Shown: positions 1 through 7,079 of the stretch, piece by piece
How positions within the stretch are numbered: the stretch's first letter is position 1
How the letters are laid out: every line of letters starts with the position of its first letter
Assembly: GCA_009703975.1 (NCBI GenBank)
Contig: WLFB01000064.1
Location: forward strand, 1-7,079
Source of the DNA: Actinomycetota bacterium
Lineage (GTDB): Bacteria > Actinomycetota > Acidimicrobiia > Acidimicrobiales > Ilumatobacteraceae
Direction: 5' to 3'
Length of the DNA: 7,079 nucleotides
Notes under the pieces: model-generated
What the model saw: only the letters and a program-made list of their open reading frames with translations
Told to the model about the DNA's origin: nothing
The model's database searches: none
Translations under genes and position numbers: made by a program

Positions 1-1
1 G

Positions 2-1932
<1,931 letters not shown>

Positions 1933-1944
1933 GCGCTTGTCAAC

Positions 1945-2859
1945 TTAGTTTGCGATTATGGCGCCACTGGCAGGGTTCCAGCGGCCGTAGGCAGAGTCAA
2001 CTTTTATTTTCGTTGTCGCAAGGTATCCATTAAGAAGAAGTACTCCAGCGTTTGCTTCAAGTAACGCCGAGATGTCGGCTGCGACTTCGACGAATGGTCG
2101 AATCAAAATAATGTGATATCCGAAACTTGATTTAACTGGGCCAGTTGCAACGCCTGGCTTGGCGAGTAATGCACCAGCAGTGAAGTCAGGATCAAAACTA
2201 CTTTGATAGTCGCTTAGCAACATGCAAGCATTTTTTTCGCCAGACAGCGCACCACCGGATACTTTTGCATTTGGCTCAATCGAATATTCTCCGGCAATAG
2301 TTGCGAAATCTGCGCCATCCGTAATTTTCTTCAGAGCCTCTGTAGCTTTTGCTTCTTCCTTGACGACTAAATGTCGAACACACATCACGCCAAGCGACGC
2401 AGGTGCTTCGTCATACATCTTTGATGCCGATTTGGCATCTGGTGCAACAACTCGGTTGAGCGCAAGCCCTCCAGCGTTAAGTTCAATAATCAAATTCTTT
2501 AGGTGTTCAGTAAATTCGCTCGTGTCTGTATTTTGGCTGACTGACACGGCGATCTCGTCACGGTCGGCTTTGGTTATCTCTTGTCCATATTTTTTGAGGA
2601 TCACATCTGCGGCAGCACCTTGAATCAAAGCAGTAAGAACACTTCGCGCGGTATCGCCAGGGATTTCACCATCAACTACTGGAGTTTGTCCTGCATCACT
2701 GAGTTCTGTAATTGTAAGTTCAAGTTCATCACGAGAAATCTTCTTGGCACCGACTTCGGCGGCAGAGTTCGAAGTTGAACCGCAACTTGATAAAACAACT
2801 GCGAGAGTCACAAAAGCAGTCGTTGCGAGACTGAAAGAATTTGTTTTATTATTTTTCAT
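1945..2859 (-). CDS. Secreted lipoprotein with SurA-like N-region and PpiC/parvulin peptidyl-prolyl isomerase domain
   Basis: 304 residues. A signal peptide is clear: basic MKNNK start, hydrophobic stretch about 11-24, and a lipobox LSSC ending at Cys26. The mature protein should be lipid-anchored on the outer face of the membrane, helping exported proteins fold by prolyl cis-trans isomerisation. Residues about 33-130 resemble the SurA N-terminal chaperone region (AAEVGAKKISRDELE, then a helical stretch). The parvulin domain spans about 158-256: VRHLVV with His163, ADFATIAGEYS (183-193), SGGAL (201-205) and FGYHIILI (246-253) with His249. The GGxL loop is followed by an unusually long insert containing Cys212, which may pair with Cys160. 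The C-terminus (YGRWNPASGAII, 291-302) resembles the tail of actinobacterial lipoproteins encoded between mfd and mazG, comparable in position to mycobacterial LpqU. It starts 5 bases after mfd; AAGGG just upstream is a weak, close ribosome site. Specific clients are unknown. Confidence 0.9.
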   Translation of the reverse strand: MKNNKTNSFSLATTAFVTLAVVLSSCGSTSNSAAEVGAKKISRDELELTITELSDAGQTPVVDGEIPGDTARSVLTALIQGAAADVILKKYGQEITKADRDEIAVSVSQNTDTSEFTEHLKNLIIELNAGGLALNRVVAPDAKSASKMYDEAPASLGVMCVRHLVVKEEAKATEALKKITDGADFATIAGEYSIEPNAKVSGGALSGEKNACMLLSDYQSSFDPDFTAGALLAKPGVATGPVKSSFGYHIILIRPFVEVAADISALLEANAGVLLLNGYLATTKIKVDSAYGRWNPASGAIIAN

Positions 2860-2864
2860 CGCCC

Positions 2865-5800
2865 TTACCCTAGTGCCACTTCTTCGACAAGTTCTTGCAT
2901 AAATGTGACTAGATACGAAGCTGGCTCTTGACCGCGCGGAATCGCAATGCTCAGATCATTCGACTGCTCGCGATATGTTGCCGATGGCGACAATCGCACA
3001 AGGCGCATTGACTCGCTTGCCTTAAGAGTGATCGGTGAGAGTTTGGCGCGATTATCCGAAACAATAATTTCACGCAGACCGATGCGATGGCACTCGGCGC
3101 GAAGCGAGCCGACCATTAATAGAGACTTGGCTGGCTCAGGCAACTCTCCGAAGCGATCTTGCCATTCTGCTTTTATATCTTGCACATCGGCGTGAGTTCG
3201 AACAGCAACGAGTCGCCTATATGCATCAAGTCGTAGCTCTTCTTTTTCGACATAATCATTTGGTAAAAATGCCGTGATCGGAACATCAATTTTTAGTTCA
3301 ACCGGTATCTTCGGCACTTCACCCTTCATTTCAGCGACTGCTTCAGTGACAAGTTGGCAGTAGAGGTCGTATCCGACTGCGGCGATGTGACCACTTTGCG
3401 CTTCACCTAGCAGGTTTCCTGCCCCGCGAATTTCAAGATCGCGCATTGCGATTTTGAATCCGCTACCAAGTTCTGTTGCTTCACCGATCGTGCGAAGTCT
3501 TTCGTATGCGTGTTCAGATAAGGCCCTGTCGCGAGGGTGAAACAAATATGCGTAGGCGCGTTGCCCGCTTCGACCAACGCGGCCGCGAAGTTGATGCAGT
3601 TGTCCGAGGCCTAATAAGTCGGCGCGCTCAACAACGAGTGTGTTAACAGTTGGCATGTCAATGCCGCTCTCAATAATTGTCGTGCAGACAAGTACGTCGT
3701 ATTTTCCTTCCCAGAAATCTTGTACAGCTCGCTCAAGAATTGCCTCATCCATTTGCCCGTGTGCCACGATGATCCGTGCTTCTGGCACCAACTCGCGCAA
3801 CTCGCGCGCACGATCTTCAATTGATCGAACTCGGTTATGTACCCAAAATACTTGGCCATCACGCAACAACTCGCGACGAATTGCCTCTGTTGCGACACGG
3901 TCATCTTCTTCACCGACAAAAGTAAGAATCGGCTGTCGATCTGCAGGGGGAGTATTGAGTAAAGACAAATCTCGTATGCCGACAAGACTCATTTCAAGTG
4001 TGCGCGGTATCGGCGTTGCGGTGAGAGTCAAAACATCGACATTCGTTTTGAGTTGTTTCATTTGCTCTTTGTGCTGCACACCGAATCGCTGTTCTTCATC
4101 GACGACTAATAAACCAAGATCTTTAAACTTCACGCCTTCTTGAAGCAATCGATGTGTGCCAATTACGCAATCAATTTGTCCAGACTCAAGACCCTGCAGA
4201 ACTTGTTTTGCTTGTTTGGCTGTCAAAAATCTTGATAGCACTTCAACTCGAATTGGGTATCCGTTAAATCGTGAGGTGAAAGTTGTGCCGTGTTGGGTCG
4301 CGAGCAAAGTTGTCGGCACGAGAACTGCAACTTGCTTTCCGTCCTGAATACATTTAAATGCGGCACGCACAGCAACTTCGGTTTTACCGAAACCAACATC
4401 ACCACAAACAAGCCGATCCATTGGAACTTCACGCTCCATGTCGGCTTTGGTATCGATGATTGCGACTCGTTGGTCTGGTGTTTCAACAAATTGAAATGCC
4501 GCTTCCATTTCATGTTGCCAAGGAGTGTCACTGGCAAACGCATGCCCAGCAGCAGTTACGCGACGTTGATAGAGAACGACAAGTTCTTGGGCAATTTCAC
4601 GCACTGCACTTCGCACACGTGCCTTGGATTTTGCAAAATCAGATCCACCCATGCGATTCAGAGTTGGAGTTTCTCCACCGATGTATTGTCGAATCGCATC
4701 AATGTGATCGGTTGGCACGTATAGATTTCCGTTGTTGTATTGCAATTGCATGTAGTCGCGCTCAACACCACCCATCGACTGTTTTGACATGCCGAGATAT
4801 TTGCCGACGCCATGCACATGGTGAACTACGTAGTCGCCAGGTTTGAGATCTTCAAAAACGCTTAGTGAGTTTCGTTTTACTGGCTTGGTATGTCGATGTG
4901 TTCGCCTTCGACCAGTCAAGTCACTCTCTGTGATTATCGCCAGATCGTGAGCGTTAATAATGCAGCCACTATGAAGTGACGCAACGACGATCGAAACACC
5001 GGGGCTCGTGATTGCAGTTGCCTGTTGTTCAAGCGACCGAACCGTGACGCCTTCAAGAGTCAATACTTCAAAAAATCTTTGCGCTGAGCTTTGTGTGTCG
5101 GCAGCGATAATCACACGAAACTTCTTAGTGACAAATCGCAAGATTCTGTTGGCGAGCGCTTCGGTATCGCCAGTTGCTTGACCCCAAGTTGATGATTCAA
5201 TGCTCGCGGCGCCAGGAGAATCAGCAACTGGGCTAAGCGAGATTATCGACTCGGCATTTGTATTTTTTAGAAATGACTCAATTTCTGAGTGCAGCCTCGG
5301 ATATTTCTGATCAGGATCTCGTGACCATGTCGACGCCAACGCTCTTGCTAAGTCATCTTCTTCGGCGATCAAATCGCGTGCGCGGTCGCGCAATCTTCGT
5401 GGCTCAATCAGCACGATGTGAACCGAGGCTGACTCGGCACACACATCAGTTAGTACTTTGCTGTCTGTTGCAACCCATGGCAGCCAAGACTCCATGCCGT
5501 CAAAAGTCATACCTTGAGCGATGCGCTCCCAATTTTCTTGACCCCAAGGTTCTTCGGCGATCAGGTTTTGTGCACGAGCGGCAACTTCTGAATTGATAAT
5601 TAATTCGCGTGCAGGAAATATTTGCACGCTGACCAGGTCGTCAGTGCTGCGCTGATCGTTGACGTTGAACGTGGTCAGTCGATCAACTTCGTCGCCCCAC
5701 AGATCAATACGAATTGGCGTGTCAGCCGTAGATGGAAATACATCGATGATTGAACCACGTCGCGCAAATTCGCCGCGGTGTTCAACGAGTTCTTCTCGAC

Positions 5801-6272
5801 GATAACCAAAACGAGCGAGAGTTGAAATCAATTCATCCATATCAACTTGTGTTTTTTGTTTTATTACTAGCGGTTCAACCACGGTGTTGCTGAGGTGTTG
5901 CAGTAGCGCACGCACACCCGTGACAATTATTTTTGGCGGATCATTTTTGATTCGCCACAAAACCTCAAGTCGTTTGCCCATTGTTTCAACATTCGGGCTC
6001 ACTCGCTCAAACGGCAAGGTTTCCCACGCTGGAAAGAGAACTACATCTCGCTCGGGCAGAAACGCGACGAGATCATCGCGGAGTTGCCCTGCCATTAATC
6101 CAGTTGGTGCTGCGACGATTACTAATTCATTTTCGGTGCGTTGTGTTAAACCTGAAAGCAACAATGGCCAAGTGTGTTCGGCACAAACAATCGAAGCACT
6201 CTTCTCTCCGAGTGCGGCACTTAGTGCTGGATCGAAACTAAAAGTCGAAGCAAGTGCGCCTAAAACGGTCAT
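2865..6272 (-). CDS. mfd: Transcription-repair coupling factor Mfd (full length)
   Basis: 1135 residues, the usual Mfd length. Mfd is a cytoplasmic DNA translocase that pushes stalled RNA polymerase off DNA and recruits UvrA to the lesion. Residues about 25-350 form the UvrB-like module, with LFPAWETLPFERVSPNVE (79-96) in the UvrA-contact region; it has no intact P-loop, as in other Mfd proteins. The CarD-like RNA polymerase interaction domain is at about 476-530 (LKPGDYVVHHVHGVGKYLGM). The RecG-like motor follows: Walker A GDVGFGKT (624-631), DEEQ (725-728), TATPIPRTL (751-759) and QLHQLRGRVGRSG (891-903). The translocation (TRG) motif lies at about 912-962, with EIRGAGNLLGEAQSGHI. The C-terminal regulatory domain is about 985-1110. 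One oddity is Phe546 in GGSDF, where most Mfd proteins have Trp. The start is 11 bases after pth, with no clear Shine-Dalgarno. All catalytic motifs are intact. Confidence 0.99.
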   Translation of the reverse strand: MTVLGALASTFSFDPALSAALGEKSASIVCAEHTWPLLLSGLTQRTENELVIVAAPTGLMAGQLRDDLVAFLPERDVVLFPAWETLPFERVSPNVETMGKRLEVLWRIKNDPPKIIVTGVRALLQHLSNTVVEPLVIKQKTQVDMDELISTLARFGYRREELVEHRGEFARRGSIIDVFPSTADTPIRIDLWGDEVDRLTTFNVNDQRSTDDLVSVQIFPARELIINSEVAARAQNLIAEEPWGQENWERIAQGMTFDGMESWLPWVATDSKVLTDVCAESASVHIVLIEPRRLRDRARDLIAEEDDLARALASTWSRDPDQKYPRLHSEIESFLKNTNAESIISLSPVADSPGAASIESSTWGQATGDTEALANRILRFVTKKFRVIIAADTQSSAQRFFEVLTLEGVTVRSLEQQATAITSPGVSIVVASLHSGCIINAHDLAIITESDLTGRRRTHRHTKPVKRNSLSVFEDLKPGDYVVHHVHGVGKYLGMSKQSMGGVERDYMQLQYNNGNLYVPTDHIDAIRQYIGGETPTLNRMGGSDFAKSKARVRSAVREIAQELVVLYQRRVTAAGHAFASDTPWQHEMEAAFQFVETPDQRVAIIDTKADMEREVPMDRLVCGDVGFGKTEVAVRAAFKCIQDGKQVAVLVPTTLLATQHGTTFTSRFNGYPIRVEVLSRFLTAKQAKQVLQGLESGQIDCVIGTHRLLQEGVKFKDLGLLVVDEEQRFGVQHKEQMKQLKTNVDVLTLTATPIPRTLEMSLVGIRDLSLLNTPPADRQPILTFVGEEDDRVATEAIRRELLRDGQVFWVHNRVRSIEDRARELRELVPEARIIVAHGQMDEAILERAVQDFWEGKYDVLVCTTIIESGIDMPTVNTLVVERADLLGLGQLHQLRGRVGRSGQRAYAYLFHPRDRALSEHAYERLRTIGEATELGSGFKIAMRDLEIRGAGNLLGEAQSGHIAAVGYDLYCQLVTEAVAEMKGEVPKIPVELKIDVPITAFLPNDYVEKEELRLDAYRRLVAVRTHADVQDIKAEWQDRFGELPEPAKSLLMVGSLRAECHRIGLREIIVSDNRAKLSPITLKASESMRLVRLSPSATYREQSNDLSIAIPRGQEPASYLVTFMQELVEEVALG

Positions 6273-6283
6273 CGCTTGGCGCC

Positions 6284-6910
6284 CTAGCGGGCATTGATGT
6301 TGCGCATCGCGGCATCAAGACCTTCGGCGATAATTAGTTGCACTGCATCAGCAGCAATTTGTACCGAAATGTCGAGCAGTTCACGTTCGCGTGTTGGAAT
6401 CTTTGACAGCACATGATCGGCACCTGCTTCTTTTGAAGCAGGCTTGCCGACGCCGATTCGCACTCGAATAAAATCCTGTGTCTTTAGATGTTGCTTTATA
6501 GATTGCAGGCCGTTGTGCCCGGCAAGCCCGCCCCCAGATTTAATTTTTACGACTCCAGGTTCAAGATCAAGTTCATCATGAACAATAATAATTTTGAGTG
6601 GATCTGTAATCGAGAATCGTCGTGCCAGTGGCCCGACTGCGTTTCCAGACTCGTTCATAAAAGTAGTCGGCGTTGCGATTAGAAAATGCTTACCCGATGC
6701 GTTGACTTCGGCAGTTAGTGCTCTGTCGCGACTCGCCTTAAGTGCAATACCGATGCGCGTTGCGAGAAGTTCAATTGTTTCGAAACCAACATTGTGACGA
6801 GTGCGAGAATATTTAGAACCCGGGTTACCTAATCCAATAACTAATGCGTCGAATGGTGTGCCGCGACGCTCAAGATGCTCGGGCCGCTTCGTGCGACCGA
6901 ACAGCCCCAT
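6284..6910 (-). CDS. pth: Peptidyl-tRNA hydrolase with short N-terminal extension
   Basis: 208 residues. Pth cleaves the ester bond of peptidyl-tRNAs released from stalled ribosomes, recycling tRNA in the cytoplasm. Motifs in order: VIGLGNPGSKYSRTRHNVGF (24-43) with Asn29 and the catalytic His39; TPTTFMNESG (80-89) with Asn86; HDELDLEPG (111-119) with Asp112; GGGLAGHNGLQSI (126-138) with Asn133; FIRVRIGVGKP (147-157). About 20 residues precede the usual start of the fold (MGLFGRTKRP, then a charged stretch). The start is fixed by sequence: a TAG codon sits directly before this ATG in frame, and no ATG, GTG or TTG occurs between it and the GLGNPG motif. The ATG is 6 bases past the rplY stop without a Shine-Dalgarno, so translation is probably coupled to rplY. 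Identification is very secure; the role of the extension is unknown. Confidence 0.98.
   Translation of the reverse strand: MGLFGRTKRPEHLERRGTPFDALVIGLGNPGSKYSRTRHNVGFETIELLATRIGIALKASRDRALTAEVNASGKHFLIATPTTFMNESGNAVGPLARRFSITDPLKIIIVHDELDLEPGVVKIKSGGGLAGHNGLQSIKQHLKTQDFIRVRIGVGKPASKEAGADHVLSKIPTRERELLDISVQIAADAVQLIIAEGLDAAMRNINAR
6423..6442. repeat. Perfect 8-bp inverted repeat (hairpin) inside pth
   Basis: CCTGCTTC is followed by a four-base loop and then GAAGCAGG, a perfect 8-base stem readable on either strand. In the pth message the loop is AAAA and the stem codes for residues 157-163 or so (PASKEAG), a poorly conserved stretch just after the RIGVGKP motif. No U-run follows it in the transcript, so it is not a normal terminator. 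It could be a chance palindrome or a local mRNA structure. Confidence 0.6.
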
Positions 6911-6916
6911 CTATTT

Positions 6917-7079
6917 TTAGGCCGACGGTTTAGCGTCGCCCGCTGGAGCAGCGCCCGCATCTGGTGCAGCAGTGGCGGCGCCTTCAGCAGCAGCGGCAGC
7001 AGCTGGTGCAGCCTCTTCAGTCTTGGTTTCGAGCACTGTTACAACAACAAGATCAGGATCGCCAACTGTGCTGACGCCA
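6917..7079 (-). CDS. rplY: C-terminal end of ribosomal protein L25/Ctc (bL25), 5' end beyond window
   Basis: Only the last 53 residues are present, ending in TAA at 6919-6917. The visible part begins GVSTVGDPDLVVVTVLETKT, which resembles the final strand of the long (Ctc/TL5) form of L25, where a 'loTDPDxxVaTV' type segment precedes an acidic or Ala-rich disordered tail. The tail here (about the last 35 residues) is almost entirely Ala, Glu, Pro, Gly and Asp. L25 binds 5S rRNA in the large ribosomal subunit; the long form is associated with general stress in Bacillus. The body of the protein that binds 5S rRNA is outside the window, so the call depends on this short match plus the well-known rplY-pth adjacency. 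A second in-frame stop (TAG, 6913-6911) follows two codons later. Confidence 0.83.
   Translation of the reverse strand, partial: GVSTVGDPDLVVVTVLETKTEEAAPAAAAAAEGAATAAPDAGAAPAGDAKPSA
6955..7016 (-). repeat. Alanine-codon-rich low-complexity tract in the rplY tail
   Basis: The region is dominated by GCN alanine codons, with runs of GCAGCAG-like triplets on the plus strand. The ten bases CTGGTGCAGC occur twice, at 6961-6970 and 7003-7012. It encodes the disordered Ala-rich end of L25. Such tracts tend to gain or lose triplets by slippage, so length variation between relatives would be expected. Confidence 0.7.

Noticed and set aside
2422..2438. GATGCC/GGCATC 6-bp inverted repeat within the lipoprotein gene
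   Set aside because: It is short, lies within coding sequence and has no associated feature; chance is a sufficient explanation.
3611..3985. 124-codon minus-strand open frame inside mfd in another frame (and a similar one at 4223-4543)
   Set aside because: Both sit wholly within the conserved helicase region of mfd in a shifted frame and their translations resemble no known family. mfd itself reads through uninterrupted, so they are not signs of a frameshift.
3640..4143. 167-codon plus-strand open frame opposite mfd
   Set aside because: It lies opposite the Mfd motor motifs, has a low-complexity Ser/Arg-rich translation, and is explained by codon bias of the real gene on the other strand.
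6280..6291. GCCC-TAGC-GGGC short inverted repeat at the pth stop codon, considered as a terminator
   Set aside because: The stem is only 4 bases, no T-run follows, and mfd starts 11 bases after pth, so termination here is unlikely.

Overview
The window is a compact bacterial housekeeping gene cluster. All genes lie on the minus strand and read from high to low coordinates: rplY (partial) > pth > mfd > PpiC-type lipoprotein > mazG > eno (partial). Gaps between genes are 5 to 12 bases and mazG/eno overlap by 4 bases, so almost every base is coding and the set looks like one transcription unit. No stretch over 300 bases lacks a gene. I see no tRNA, rRNA, mobile element, CRISPR array, riboswitch or rho-independent terminator.

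The organism looks like an actinobacterium. Inference from three things: the rplY/pth and mfd/lipoprotein/mazG/eno order resembles actinobacterial chromosomes; the Mfd and Pth motifs have an actinobacterial flavour (the Pth GGGLAGHNGL loop, the Mfd KARVRSAVREIAQELV stretch); and MazG carries a complete YabN-like methylase domain instead of the eroded N-terminus of mycobacterial MazG. Base composition is only about half G+C by eye (not computed), low for the phylum. That would suit an aquatic Acidimicrobiia-type lineage, but this is a guess without a tree.

Layout: 6917-7079 is the C-terminal end of ribosomal protein L25/Ctc with an Ala-rich tail. 6284-6910 is peptidyl-tRNA hydrolase. 2865-6272 is full-length transcription-repair coupling factor Mfd. 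1945-2859 is an exported parvulin-type prolyl isomerase lipoprotein. 481-1932 is a TP-methylase/MazG fusion. 2-484 is the N-terminal 161 residues of enolase.

Most of these proteins serve information-flow maintenance: L25 and Pth in translation and recycling of drop-off peptidyl-tRNA, Mfd in clearing stalled RNA polymerase and recruiting excision repair, MazG in removing unwanted nucleotides. The lipoprotein supports folding outside the membrane, and enolase is the central glycolytic enzyme. I found no evidence of a new biological system. The points most worth checking are the conserved neighbourhood, the fused methylase, two cysteines in the parvulin domain, the lack of Shine-Dalgarno sites at the junctions, and a perfect hairpin inside pth.
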